A stretch of 23,970 nucleotides of DNA from JAWLDB01 sp041686915 (GCA_041686915.1 JAWLDB010000021.1:1-23970); one strand, 5' to 3'; counted from the first letter of the stretch, positions 1 through 7,426 are shown. A program made the numbers and translations. Notes: generated by a model not told the origin, from the letters alone.

Positions 1-79
1 CAGTTCTAAAGATACCCCACCAAAGCACGAAACCCTTCTAGTGGTCTCACTTAAGGTGTCCACTAAAAGGGTCTCGGTT

Positions 80-97
80 CACTGTCCCTTCGTCTCA
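80..97 (-). repeat. half copy of the GGGAC/GTCTC palindrome family
   Basis: On the minus strand the sequence reads TGAGACGAAGGGACAGTG. It matches the left arm and centre of the full palindrome at 12868-12896, but the second arm has diverged. I read it as a decayed copy of the same intergenic element. It lies 3' of the DUF1287 gene, which fits the preference of the family for gene ends. Confidence 0.45.
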
Positions 98-104
98 GTC
101 GACA

Positions 105-134
105 AGAAAGGGCAGATTGCAATCTGCTCTTTCT
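105..134 (-). terminator. hairpin terminator candidate after the DUF1287 gene
   Basis: The arms 105-118 and 121-134 pair over 14 positions (core GCAGATT/AATCTGC, one G-U pair). On the minus strand a short T-rich stretch follows. It begins 17 bases past the stop of the DUF1287 gene, as expected for its terminator. The T-tract is weak. Confidence 0.55.
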
Positions 135-151
135 GTGTTCCTGGTGCGGCG

Positions 152-883
152 CTAAGGTCCTGTGTAAGCCACCAGGCAGGACTTAGCCAGCTTGCTGGCA
201 TCAAAGCGGAAGTGGCCACTAATCGGTGTAGCGCTGCGGGTGAGGGCGTCTTCTTCCCGAATAGGCTGGCCCCCGTTATGGATGAGATAGGGAATACCTT
301 CTGCGTTCCGCCGATCGGAGACAATACCTATATGCTTCGTCCCAAATGTGACGATGTCCCCTGGTTGCCATTCAGCTATCTGGTGCGGGTCGATAGTAAG
401 GGAAACGGCATATCGCTCAAAGAATATCTTCAGATTGGGCACGCGCCTGAAGTCAATGTTGGGTTCTGGAGTAGATGCCCGCGGGTAAAGATGAGTATTC
501 TCAGCGATATCTTGATCTACCATATCTTTCAGACTAAACCCGGCATGCTTGAAAGCGCGCCAGACGACGTCGGTGCATACGCCGATATGATCAGGTGGGT
601 AACCACCTGGCTGGTAAGCGCCATCATATCGCGGCTTTTGGAGGGCATCTTTGCGCGCCCCGAGTAGAATGTCGGTGTAATCGTCTACGCCATTGTTGTT
701 GAAGTCCACCGGACTGCGCGCTGTTTCGATGCTAAAGTGCTCAGCAGTATAGTATCGCTCGGGGATCAGGTTCCAGTAGTCTGCAACATAGATGCCGACC
801 GTGACAGCGAATAGCAACAGCAGCACCAGAATATAGCGCATTACTCTCTTAATGGGTGAGACTGGGGCTCTCTGAACTCTCAT
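152..883 (-). CDS. DUF1287 family protein, N-terminally membrane-anchored
   Basis: 243 residues from an ATG at 883, chosen because AGGAGG lies 8 bases upstream; an in-frame ATG at 901 has no such site. Residues 1-16 are basic, followed by one hydrophobic helix (about 17-35), so the body is probably outside the membrane. The domain shows the DUF1287 pattern: GVCTD with Cys103, NIDFRRVPN at about 142-150, W172-PGDIV, KHIGIVSD with His184, IHN at 201-203 and SGHFR. This resembles an NlpC/P60-like Cys/His arrangement, so a cell-wall hydrolase role is plausible; that is inference. Between anchor and domain, residues 60-71 (DFNNNGVDDYTD) look like a dockerin or EF-hand calcium loop. It is the last gene on this strand and is followed by a hairpin at 105-134. 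Confidence 0.85.
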   Translation of the reverse strand: MRVQRAPVSPIKRVMRYILVLLLLFAVTVGIYVADYWNLIPERYYTAEHFSIETARSPVDFNNNGVDDYTDILLGARKDALQKPRYDGAYQPGGYPPDHIGVCTDVVWRAFKHAGFSLKDMVDQDIAENTHLYPRASTPEPNIDFRRVPNLKIFFERYAVSLTIDPHQIAEWQPGDIVTFGTKHIGIVSDRRNAEGIPYLIHNGGQPIREEDALTRSATPISGHFRFDASKLAKSCLVAYTGP

Positions 884-928
884 TGGGAAGCCTCCTTGCA
901 TGGTGATGCTAATGATCAGTGCAATTGG

Positions 929-934
929 ATTATA
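929..934 (-). promoter_or_regulatory. possible -10 box for the DUF1287 gene
   Basis: A TATAAT hexamer on the minus strand, 46 bases upstream of the chosen ATG. No convincing -35 box stands 16-18 bases further up, so this is only a candidate. The rest of 902-1076 shows nothing but a GGACACGGGGAC fragment at 1001-1012, which recurs at 5893-5904. Confidence 0.3.
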
Positions 935-1076
935 TAAGAGCCCTGGCCAGAGTTTATAAACTGCCGCTTAGCGATTTCTTAAGGATTCCTGAGGATTGAT
1001 GGACACGGGGACCTAAGTCAGTCAGCACAGTTTGCCGCTCGTACGTTGACTTTGTATTGTAAGCTACATATATACA

Positions 1077-1100
1077 AAGGCCCGGGGCAGCCCGGGCCTT
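1077..1100 (-). terminator. GC-rich hairpin terminator
   Basis: AAGGCCCGGG pairs perfectly with CCCGGGCCTT across a GCAG loop. It lies 10 bases beyond the stop of the small lipoprotein gene at 1110-1427, which is on the minus strand. The following minus-strand bases (TGTATATA) are only moderately T-rich. Confidence 0.65.
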
Positions 1101-1109
1101 GCTTTCCGT

Positions 1110-1427
1110 TTAGTCTCTGTGGTGTCGCCTGCGTCTTGAGAATGACAATCCCCCAAAGCCACCAGCAATCGCGATATAGAAACCAAAGTCGTACCACCAG
1201 CCAGTGTTCATAACTTCATATACCCGAATGCTGCGGTTGAACATTGAGATAATTAGGGAGATGGGGGCTATCCAGCCATGCCATACCCCCCAGAAGAAAC
1301 CAGCTGGCTTCTGCGCTGTATGAGCCCCGTCGCCCGGTACACAGCCGGTTAGCAGTACAGACATAACTAGTATCAAAGCCATAAGCATTGTTAGGTTGGT
1401 AACAATAACCACCTTATTTACCTTCAC
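1110..1427 (-). CDS. small predicted lipoprotein with one further membrane segment
   Basis: 105 residues from a GTG at 1427, preceded by GGAGGAGGG with good spacing. Residues 10-29 form a lipoprotein-type signal ending in LLTGC (Cys29). After a short polar linker comes a conserved-looking aromatic block, FFWGVWHGWIAPISL at about 44-58, then NTGWWYDFGFYIAIAGGFGG, and a basic tail rich in Arg and His. I recognise the pattern WHG.IAP.S.I.S.F..(x)YEV.N.GWWYDFGF from small uncharacterised proteins of Bacillota and other anaerobes, but know no function. It stands alone with its own terminator, separated by over 200 bases from the next gene on its strand. Confidence 0.7.
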   Translation of the reverse strand: MKVNKVVIVTNLTMLMALILVMSVLLTGCVPGDGAHTAQKPAGFFWGVWHGWIAPISLIISMFNRSIRVYEVMNTGWWYDFGFYIAIAGGFGGLSFSRRRRHHRD

Positions 1428-1646
1428 ACTAACCCTCCTCCAAATACTCTTCTTTCCATCACTTGGTCATATGTTCCTGTCATATATGAGATAAGCGCTG
1501 TATTTAATGCGCTAGGCTGAGGGGTTGGACGACAATGAAACAGACATCTTGTTGCGATCTTATCATGTAGACAACGAAACATGCAGGAAAAAACGGCTAA
1601 TTAGATATATTCAAGGGAAACAGGCTCCTAGTATGCTATAGATAGT

Positions 1647-1675
1647 TTCTCTGGTAACAATTACTCGTGTATAAT
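1647..1675 (+). promoter_or_regulatory. promoter candidate for the FMN-binding-type lipoprotein
   Basis: A perfect TATAAT at 1670-1675 lies 41 bases before the ATG at 1717, on the right strand. The -35 region at about 1647-1652 is poor. The remainder of the 289-base gap 1428-1716 shows no gene and no clear structure. Confidence 0.45.
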
Positions 1676-1716
1676 TTCACATGGCATGACTACATATTTT
1701 TAAGGGGGAAAAATTC

Positions 1717-2235
1717 ATGAAGAAGCTTCTAAGTGTAGTAGCTCTCAGCCTAATCCTAGTCTTTGCTCTAGCCGCTTGTTCCGCTCCGAAGGTTGAGCCG
1801 GTAAAAATGGGCCGCGTTGAGTTTGCTGCCCATGGCGACAAGTGCTTCACTGTTACTGTCGTTGCTATGCAGGGCGACAAGATTGTTGGCGTCTCTATTG
1901 ATGAGTATCAGTTTATGGCCAACGACGGCGTAGTCGGCGTTCCTAACTCTGATGGCAATTTTGGTACCAACTACCCAGACGGTAAGGTGCTGGTCTCCAA
2001 AGTGACCAACAATGACGTGTACAGCGCTAACATGGCCAAGGCAGGCTCAACCGTCAAGATTGCCGATAACTTTGCTGCTATCGAGACCTACGCAGTAGGA
2101 AAAACTATTGCTGAACTGGAGACCTTCGTGAGCAAGCCTGCTGATGAAGTGATTGACGGAGTCACCGGTGCTACTCTGGTGGACATCCCTGGCTACCTGC
2201 AGTCCGTTATCGCTGCTGCCAAGGTTGCGAAGTAA
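1717..2235 (+). CDS. FMN-binding-domain-type lipoprotein
   Basis: 172 residues; the ATG follows AAGGGGGAAAAA. The N-terminus is a lipoprotein signal with lipobox LAAC (Cys21), so the mature protein should be tethered outside the membrane. Two related blocks follow: the first (about 26-80) has the KCFTVTVVAMQGDKIVGVSI strand pattern of small FMN-binding domains. Near the C-terminus DGVTGATL (147-154) resembles the (S/T)GA(S/T) motif in which ApbE attaches FMN to the last Thr, here Thr153. The residue after next is Asp rather than the usual Ser/Thr, so covalent flavin is possible but not certain. No NQR/RNF genes or ApbE lie in the window; a role in extracytoplasmic electron transfer is inference. 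The gene is monocistronic, with two hairpins behind it. Confidence 0.65.
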   Translation: MKKLLSVVALSLILVFALAACSAPKVEPVKMGRVEFAAHGDKCFTVTVVAMQGDKIVGVSIDEYQFMANDGVVGVPNSDGNFGTNYPDGKVLVSKVTNNDVYSANMAKAGSTVKIADNFAAIETYAVGKTIAELETFVSKPADEVIDGVTGATLVDIPGYLQSVIAAAKVAK

Positions 2236-2252
2236 TAGCTCTATGATTGCCA

Positions 2253-2280
2253 CATGGGCGAAGGGTTAGCCTTTCCCATG
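2253..2280 (+). other. hairpin between lipoprotein gene and its terminator
   Basis: CATGGG (2253-2258) pairs with CCCATG (2275-2280), with an inner AAGG/CCTT step. There is no T-tract. It may stabilise the 3' end of the lipoprotein transcript just ahead of the true terminator. Confidence 0.45.
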
Positions 2281-2285
2281 CACAG

Positions 2286-2318
2286 AAGACCCCGTCCCTT
2301 TCATTGGGATGGGGTCTT
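2286..2318 (+). terminator. rho-independent terminator
   Basis: AAGACCCCGTCCC (2286-2298) pairs with GGGATGGGGTCTT (2306-2318) across a 7-base loop, with one G-T pair. The T-tract is only TTGTG, but the 13-base-pair stem is strong and sits 50 bases past the stop. Confidence 0.75.
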
Positions 2319-2392
2319 GTGATATCTGCGAAATAGATGTGAAGCTCTGGTCGTTGGTAAGCTATACTTAGTCTAGAAGGAGTTGATATGCA

Positions 2393-3157
2393 ATGCCCAA
2401 ACAATACATACGCTTCTTGTATGAGCACCATATCCAATACGGCCTGCTTGAGGGGAATACGATCACTGTCATCGACGGCGACATCTTTGGCAAGCACCAG
2501 TTGACCGATATAACCTGCGAATTGAGTGAAGTGCAACTGTTTACCCCGTGCCAGCCTAACACCATCGTCTGCGTCGGACTGAACTACCGCCAGCACGCAG
2601 CAGAACTGGGCATGAAGCTGCCGGAGGACCCGGTGCTGTTCCTGAAGCCGACCACCACATTGCTGCCACACCAGGGTGACATTGTCTACTGGCCGATGGT
2701 TGGCCAGCTGGATTACGAGGGTGAGCTGACAGTCGTTATCGGCAAAGAGTGTCATATGGTATCGGAAGAGGATGCACTAGACTACGTTTTCGGATACACC
2801 ATCGCCAATGACGTAACAGCGCGTGACCTACAGCGCAAGGATGGTCAATGGACTAGAGCCAAGTCGTTTGATACCTTCCTTCCGCTAGGTCCTTCGATCG
2901 TCACAGGGATCGATGCCAGCAACCTTGCGCTGAAGACCCTGGTAAATGGCGAGATCAAACAGGACAGCATAACTTCTGATCTAATCTTCGGCATCCCTTG
3001 TCTTATCAGTTTTATTTCCCAGGTAATAACGCTGAGGCCTGGCGACGTCATCCTAACCGGAACTCCATCCGGCATCGGTCCCGTACATGTGGTCGACGAG
3101 ATTGAGGTGCAGATTGAGGGGTTAGGTTCGCTAACCAACCGAGTGGTGAAGGCATAG
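2393..3157 (+). CDS. fumarylacetoacetate hydrolase (FAH) family protein
   Basis: 254 residues, the usual size of the single-domain bacterial FAH family. The ATG at 2393 lies 10 bases after AGAAGGAG; an ATG at 2388 is out of frame. The metal site is visible: Glu109 and Glu111 in DYEGELTVVIG and Asp140 in ANDVTARD. The NYRQHAAELG stretch (64-73), FLKPTT (83-88) and the C-terminal TLRPGDVILTGTPSGIGP are the other family signatures. Members cleave or isomerise 2-keto acids from aromatic or sugar-acid breakdown (2-hydroxyhepta-2,4-diene-1,7-dioate isomerase, fumarylpyruvate or acylpyruvate hydrolase, oxaloacetate decarboxylase or tautomerase). No aromatic-degradation genes are nearby, so the substrate cannot be named; a housekeeping oxaloacetate or acylpyruvate role is a fair alternative. 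Confidence 0.9.
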   Translation: MPKQYIRFLYEHHIQYGLLEGNTITVIDGDIFGKHQLTDITCELSEVQLFTPCQPNTIVCVGLNYRQHAAELGMKLPEDPVLFLKPTTTLLPHQGDIVYWPMVGQLDYEGELTVVIGKECHMVSEEDALDYVFGYTIANDVTARDLQRKDGQWTRAKSFDTFLPLGPSIVTGIDASNLALKTLVNGEIKQDSITSDLIFGIPCLISFISQVITLRPGDVILTGTPSGIGPVHVVDEIEVQIEGLGSLTNRVVKA

Positions 3158-3169
3158 TAGGGGAGGAAC

Positions 3170-3331
3170 ATGCTCATCCCGGACACCATTAACTATGTAG
3201 GGGCCGAGTTTCATTCTGCCCAAGGCTTGAACGGGATTCAGACCTACAATAGGTTGACATCAAAGGGCTACCCCAGACTAATCTGGTGTAACCCTTTTTA
3301 TTTTCCCATGTACCTTATTACCATTCCCTAA
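3170..3331 (+). CDS. possible 53-residue ORF, unknown
   Basis: An ATG at 3170 follows GGGGAGGAAC, a ribosome-binding site as good as any in the window, 12 bases after the FAH stop. The frame runs 53 codons (MLIPDTINYVG...) to a TAA at 3329. I do not recognise it. The last third of the frame runs through the hairpin at 3262-3298, so a full-length product seems unlikely to be the original gene; it may be the stub of a deleted downstream gene whose start signals survive. Confidence 0.25.
   Translation: MLIPDTINYVGAEFHSAQGLNGIQTYNRLTSKGYPRLIWCNPFYFPMYLITIP
3262..3298 (+). terminator. rho-independent terminator
   Basis: AAAGGG.TACCCCAGA pairs with TCTGGTGTA.CCCTTT around a CTAA loop, followed by TTTTTATTTT. 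It would end the FAH transcript and separates it from the deacylase gene. The gap 3332-3428 holds no clear promoter match. Confidence 0.8.
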
Positions 3332-3428
3332 ATAACTTCAATCTTTTAGACTCTTGTGATAAGATGCAGATATAAGCATAAGATTTCAGAGTAGTCTTAC
3401 CAGGTTCTAAACGAAAGGAGCTAAGCAA

Positions 3429-5006
3429 ATGTACGATTTCATCCTAAAAGGCGGCACTATCGTCGATGGTACCGGTAATCCTGCCTACGAGGCGGACGTG
3501 GCAATCAAAGACGGAAAAATAGCTAAGATAGCTAAAGAGATTGCCTGCGAAAGCGCACAAGTGATCGACGTGACTGGCTTGGTAGTAGCCCCCGGCTTCA
3601 TAGACATCCATTCCCATTCGGATACTTCCTTCCTGATTGACGATCGTTGCGAGAGCAAAATCTATCAAGGTGTTACTACCGAGATGGCTGGTCAGTGCGG
3701 TTCTTCCATCTATCCCTGCCCAGCAGATCGCATGGAGAACATCAAGAACTTCGCTGGCAAATACTTTGTAGACTACGCATCCGGGTCATTCCAGGAGTTC
3801 ATGGACAAGGTAAAAGCTGACGGCAAGCAGATGGGTACCAACCTGATTTCTCTGATTGGTCACGGCGCTGTTCGCTGCGGCGTCATGGGCTATGAGAACC
3901 GTAAGGCAACCTCTGAAGAGCTCAAGGAGATGCAGGAGCTGCTAGACAGCGACATGCAGGCTGGTGCGTGGGGCCTCTCCCTCGGCCTCGGCTATACCCC
4001 GGGTGTCTCTTCTGACCAGGAAGAACTAAACGCGCTAGGCGAAGTGGTCGCCAAGTATGATGGTATTGTTACCTCTCACATGCGAGACCAGGGTACTAAC
4101 ACCCCGACTTCCTTGGAAGAGATGTACGAGATCAACCGTCAGACCGGTGCGCACGTGCATATCGTTCACTTCAAGGCTAGCGGCAAGAAGAACTGGGGCC
4201 GTGCACCTGAGTTTGTGCAGAACGTGGCTGACGCCCGTGCAGCCGGGGTAAACGTTACGGTCGACGTCTATCCCTACACAGCTGCCTCTTCCGGAATTAC
4301 CAACTCCTTCCCCAAATGGGCTATCCAGGGCGGTAAGGAAATGGCTATCGCCCGTCTACAGGGCGAGGAGCGAGAGAAGCTGATGGCAGAGCTCGAGAAC
4401 TCCTTCCAGACTCAGGCGGATGGCGACGCACTGTACATGGTCACCACCCATGGCCGTTATCCCATCGCTGACGGCAAGACTATCTGGGAGCTCAGCCAGG
4501 AGCTTGGCCTAAGCATGGCTGAGACTATAGCTAAAGTAACAATTGAGACCAATGCGAACACCACCTGCATCGCCTTTGCCATGAGCGAAGAGGATGTGGA
4601 TTACATGCTGTCGCAGAACGACTACGCTATCGGCAGCGACGGCCGTGCACTGCCGCTTTCAGCAGAAGAGAACCTTGGCAAGCCGCATCCGCGCAACTTC
4701 GGCACTTTCCCGCGTTTCTTGCGTTTGGCACGAGAGAAAGGTCTTTGCTCCCTGGAAATGGCTATTCGCCGCTGCACCGGCCTCTCAGCAGACATTCTTG
4801 GAATTACTGACCGCGGCATGCTTAAGGAAGGCTTGATTGCTGACATCACAGTGTTTGACCCGGTCAACGTGACCGATAAAGCTACCTACGCCGATCCTTT
4901 CCAGAAGGGTGTAGGCATCGAGCACGTGTTCATGAAGGGTCAGCCGGCACTGCTCAACGGTCAGCAGACTGAGCTTCGCCTAGGAGAGTTCATTCTGAAG
5001 AAATAG
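3429..5006 (+). CDS. N-acyl-D-amino-acid deacylase (D-aminoacylase family amidohydrolase)
   Basis: 525 residues; the ATG follows AAAGGAG by 9 bases. It begins with the amidohydrolase strand DFILKGGTIVDGTG and has GFIDIHSHSD (His61, His63), GQCG (Cys90), SHMRDQG (His217), HIVHFKASG (His247) and IGSDGRAL (Asp404). These match the two-His, Cys, two-His, Asp set of D-aminoacylase, in which the Cys replaces the usual carboxylated Lys. It hydrolyses N-acyl-D-amino acids, or related N-acylated or dihydropyrimidine-like substrates, to the free amino acid; no signal peptide, so cytoplasmic. It is the largest gene of this part, is monocistronic, and ends in a clear terminator. A related dihydroorotase or hydantoinase activity is the main alternative; the Cys90 motif argues against it. 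Confidence 0.9.
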   Translation: MYDFILKGGTIVDGTGNPAYEADVAIKDGKIAKIAKEIACESAQVIDVTGLVVAPGFIDIHSHSDTSFLIDDRCESKIYQGVTTEMAGQCGSSIYPCPADRMENIKNFAGKYFVDYASGSFQEFMDKVKADGKQMGTNLISLIGHGAVRCGVMGYENRKATSEELKEMQELLDSDMQAGAWGLSLGLGYTPGVSSDQEELNALGEVVAKYDGIVTSHMRDQGTNTPTSLEEMYEINRQTGAHVHIVHFKASGKKNWGRAPEFVQNVADARAAGVNVTVDVYPYTAASSGITNSFPKWAIQGGKEMAIARLQGEEREKLMAELENSFQTQADGDALYMVTTHGRYPIADGKTIWELSQELGLSMAETIAKVTIETNANTTCIAFAMSEEDVDYMLSQNDYAIGSDGRALPLSAEENLGKPHPRNFGTFPRFLRLAREKGLCSLEMAIRRCTGLSADILGITDRGMLKEGLIADITVFDPVNVTDKATYADPFQKGVGIEHVFMKGQPALLNGQQTELRLGEFILKK

Positions 5007-5035
5007 CGGCTAAAAACAACATCAGGAAAGCACAC

Positions 5036-5068
5036 AGCCCACTGCGGAGTTCGCGGTGGGCTTATTTT
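5036..5068 (+). terminator. rho-independent terminator
   Basis: AGCCCACTGCG (5036-5046) pairs with CGCGGTGGGCT (5052-5062) around GAGTT, then TTATTTTT. It ends the deacylase transcript. Confidence 0.85.
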
Positions 5069-5187
5069 TGACCTTGACGGAGATAGAGGGTTCGTTGGAC
5101 AATGGGGGAGAACACGGGGGTGACAGTATGGCGAATACAAGTAGGCCACACGGAAGTGGTTGCTGAGGACCGGAGCAAGGTGTAAGT

Positions 5188-5910
5188 TTGCACCAGGAGC
5201 AGCATAACGAGCACTGCATGGTCTGTGGAGAACAGCTCGAGTATCTGAATAGGGGCCTTCAAGTTAGCTGCAACTACTGCGGCAGCCAAGAACAAGCTAA
5301 CATCATCTGTCCCAAAGGACACTATGTCTGCGATAACTGCCACGGCCGCGAGGCATATGATCAACTGGTGGCCGAACTGTGTAAGACTGACCACCCGAAC
5401 CCGCTAGGCATTGCCCTGCAGCTATTCGATAACCCGCAGCTGCCCATGCTAGGCTGTGAGCATGCCGTGATTGCGGCGGGGGCCTTGCTGGTAGGCTTGC
5501 GTAACTCAAGACAGTTGACCGTCTCTGATCAGATGCTTGATGAGGCGCTACAGCGCACTAGAAGACAAAGCTTAGGTGGTTATTGCGGTTTGACCGGTGT
5601 CTGCGGCGTAACCGTCGGCATCGGGGCGGCTTTCTCGGTATTGCTGGGCGCTGCCTGTCCCAAAGATCAAGAGACGAGGCAGACCATGCAAGTAGTCGGT
5701 CGGGTGGTACAGGCCATTGCCGAGCTGACTGGTCCGTGCTGCTGTAAAGCCTTTGTGAGGGTAGCACTGCAGGTAGCGGCCGATGCTTGTCAGGAGTTCT
5801 GGGGGATCAGTTTCCTGAAGACGGAAGGACCTGCTTGCCCATATGGTAAGGCGCATCCACATGGCTGCAGAGGTGAGCAATGCCCCTATAAGGGACACGG
5901 GGACGTATAA
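5188..5910 (+). CDS. DUF5714 domain protein, cysteine-rich
   Basis: 240 residues from a TTG at 5188, with AAGGTG a few bases upstream; the next in-frame ATG (5218) would cut off Cys10 and has no site. The N-terminal 55 residues form a zinc- or cluster-binding head: Cys10, Cys13, Cys28, Cys31, Cys41, Cys48, Cys51, in the order CxxC, CNYC, CPKGHYVCDNC. The middle is Ala/Gly-rich with conserved stretches (GCEHAVIAAGALL, GGYCGLTGVCGVTVGIGAAFSVLLGA, TGPCCCKAFVRVAL). The tail ends in Cys- and His-rich CPYGKAHPHGC...CPY. This matches my memory of DUF5714, whose function is unknown; relatives occur beside methyltransferase and metal-cofactor genes in anaerobes. Here it stands alone, between two terminators. 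Confidence 0.75.
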   Translation: MHQEQHNEHCMVCGEQLEYLNRGLQVSCNYCGSQEQANIICPKGHYVCDNCHGREAYDQLVAELCKTDHPNPLGIALQLFDNPQLPMLGCEHAVIAAGALLVGLRNSRQLTVSDQMLDEALQRTRRQSLGGYCGLTGVCGVTVGIGAAFSVLLGAACPKDQETRQTMQVVGRVVQAIAELTGPCCCKAFVRVALQVAADACQEFWGISFLKTEGPACPYGKAHPHGCRGEQCPYKGHGDV

Positions 5911-5918
5911 TATGTCCC
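5892..5918. repeat. decayed GGGAC/GTCCC repeat at the end of the DUF5714 gene
   Basis: GGGAC (5900-5904) is mirrored by GTCCC (5914-5918) around an AT-rich spacer, and the left part carries GGACACGGGGAC, also found at 1001-1012. The repeat covers the stop codon of the DUF5714 gene and sits 15 bases before the GCAGTC hairpin, the same pairing of elements as at 12868-12930. Confidence 0.4.
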
Positions 5919-5932
5919 ACATATCTGAATAG

Positions 5933-5965
5933 AAAGGACCGCAGTCGGATTGACTGCGGTCCTTT
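5933..5965. terminator. GACCGCAGTC-family hairpin, bidirectional terminator
   Basis: AAAGGACCGCAGTC pairs perfectly with GACTGCGGTCCTTT around GGATT. A- and T-runs on both sides let it serve the convergent DUF5714 (+) and acetyltransferase (-) genes. The same GACCGCAGTC stem recurs at 9997-10029, 12905-12930 and 22455-22487. Confidence 0.85.
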
Positions 5966-5970
5966 GCTTA

Positions 5971-6573
5971 TCACTCAGAGGGCTCCACCTTAGCCAAAGT
6001 ATGCTCTGACATTCTTGTCTGCAAATGGGGTAGTGCCAGCTCAAAACTGTTCTTATGCCTGGAGAAAGTCTCGTGGCGCAAGAGCTCAAATCCGGCGTAC
6101 AAGTAAACCCCGATAGCTTTGTAGCTCCAGGTCTGTGTATGTAGATAAACGTCTATATCGCCCTCAATTTCCAAGGTTTCCTGCATCAGTCGGCAGACCA
6201 TTGCCTTACCGATTGCCTTGCCCTGGTACTCAGGCTTCACTCCTATCCAGTGCAGAGACGGAACCCGCCGCTTACCCGTATACTCCCACCAGATCGAGGC
6301 CGTACCTATTTTCTTGCCATTAGGCGCCTGCACGAAAAACACTCGGCGCTGTGCATCGTCGCCGTAACAGAGATAGTGCTTGGCGAAGTAGTCTTGCGCT
6401 TCCGGTACGCTATCAAACTCAAGCACTGACGTCTCAACCTCTGCCCAAGCTCGTTCGTCTCCGGGTTGGAAGTTGACGAAGGTGTAACCGGGTGGCAACG
6501 GAACATCAGGGATAGGAGTGCCTGTCTTTCTGCGCATTATCAGATCGAAGTAAGGTAACGATTTATCTAGCAT
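5971..6573 (-). CDS. GNAT family N-acetyltransferase
   Basis: 200 residues; the ATG at 6573 follows AGGGAGGTAGCAAT. The acetyl-CoA-binding motif A is clear at about 127-146: WIGVKPEYQGKAIGKAMVCR, with Q/R-x-x-G-x-G/A in the form QGKAIGKA. It is preceded by the strands carrying GTASIWWEYTGKRRVPSLHW and followed by VYLHTQTWSYKAIGVYLYAGFEL, the usual motif B. The acceptor cannot be deduced. A second acetyltransferase gene lies upstream on the same strand, about 130 bases away with its own start signals. Confidence 0.85.
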   Translation of the reverse strand: MLDKSLPYFDLIMRRKTGTPIPDVPLPPGYTFVNFQPGDERAWAEVETSVLEFDSVPEAQDYFAKHYLCYGDDAQRRVFFVQAPNGKKIGTASIWWEYTGKRRVPSLHWIGVKPEYQGKAIGKAMVCRLMQETLEIEGDIDVYLHTQTWSYKAIGVYLYAGFELLRHETFSRHKNSFELALPHLQTRMSEHTLAKVEPSE

Positions 6574-6706
6574 ATTGCTACCTCCCTAAAACAGACTACC
6601 TGTTCTCTGTTTCCACTCTAGCAAGCCAGGAATGCCTCTAACAAGGGGATATATGTTTGGATGCGTTTTTTGCCTGGAGCCTCTCCTTGTCTCGGCTTTT
6701 TCCCGG

Positions 6707-7288
6707 CTAACTCTTCAGTCTACCCTCGCTTCTTCTGACATGGTAGTCGCCAAATTGCACAATAGTCCCTTCTGGCAGAGGTTCGTATCCGGCTGTACTC
6801 AAAGCCCTTACCCGTTCCCTAGCTTCTGGAATGGCTTTGGTTATAACGGATTGGGTCCCAAAGGTTTGATGAAACTTTTCCTCCACCATCTGCAGGATCT
6901 CCGTAATATAGCCTTCCTTCTCATAGGGAGAGGCCAGGTCCAGTCGCAGCACTCCCACAACACCGAAGTCCTCGAACGCTTCATCTTTGGCGAAGTATTC
7001 GACGGTGCCTATGGCTTGCTTACTCCGCTTGTCCACTATCGCGAACCTGATGTAGTATCGCTGCTCGTACTCTCTAACCCAGAAACCAATGCACCGCTGC
7101 ATTTCTTCCGCGGTACGATAGTAAAAGTCACTGGTACAGTTATCACTGTTAAAGAGAGGCACAGCCTTTTCATCTGCGTAGCAGGCAAGCAGGTCCTGGG
7201 CATCATCATCCTGCACCAACCTAAAAGAAAAGTTCTCGCTCTCCAGCACCGGGCAATCCACATAGGGATCGTTGGCTTTTATCAGCAC
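6707..7288 (-). CDS. GNAT family N-acetyltransferase (RimJ/RimL-like)
   Basis: 193 residues from a GTG at 7288, preceded by GGAGTGG; an in-frame ATG at 7357 would add 23 residues not typical of the family and lacks a ribosome-binding site. The order is that of RimJ/RimL-like enzymes that act on amino groups of proteins or small molecules: FRLVQDDDAQDLLACYADE (motif C region), RFAIVDKRSKQAIGTVEY, VGVLRLDLASPYEKEGYITEIL (motif A; the Q/RxxGxG is degenerate, KEGYITE), and ARERVRALSTAGYE (motif B). The degenerate CoA loop may lower activity. A short piece closely similar to its LLACYADE segment survives as debris at 10036-10076. Confidence 0.8.
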   Translation of the reverse strand: MLIKANDPYVDCPVLESENFSFRLVQDDDAQDLLACYADEKAVPLFNSDNCTSDFYYRTAEEMQRCIGFWVREYEQRYYIRFAIVDKRSKQAIGTVEYFAKDEAFEDFGVVGVLRLDLASPYEKEGYITEILQMVEEKFHQTFGTQSVITKAIPEARERVRALSTAGYEPLPEGTIVQFGDYHVRRSEGRLKS

Positions 7289-7426
7289 CTTAACCACTCC
7301 ATTCCATAATAACAATATCGTACGTATGTTCGCCGAGAAATCCACTAACTCCTGCATACCCCGAACAATAATTCTCTAGCGAACTTGCAACTTAGTTAAC
7401 CAGGTTAAATTATTTCCCCGGATCTA

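Noticed and set aside
41..667. Long open frame on the plus strand (208 codons)
   Set aside because: It lies opposite the well-supported DUF1287 gene, has no ribosome-binding site, and its translation shows no domain pattern.
2207..2755. Minus-strand open frame of 182 codons
   Set aside because: It overlaps the end of the lipoprotein gene, its terminator and the FAH gene; composition follows the codons of the true genes.
5892..5966. CRISPR-like repeat array
   Set aside because: The repeated stems are single copies kilobases apart with no regular spacers; they are terminators and palindromic elements.
6632..7309. Long open frame on the plus strand (225 codons)
   Set aside because: It is antisense to the second acetyltransferase, which has all the GNAT blocks; the plus-strand product resembles nothing and lacks start signals.
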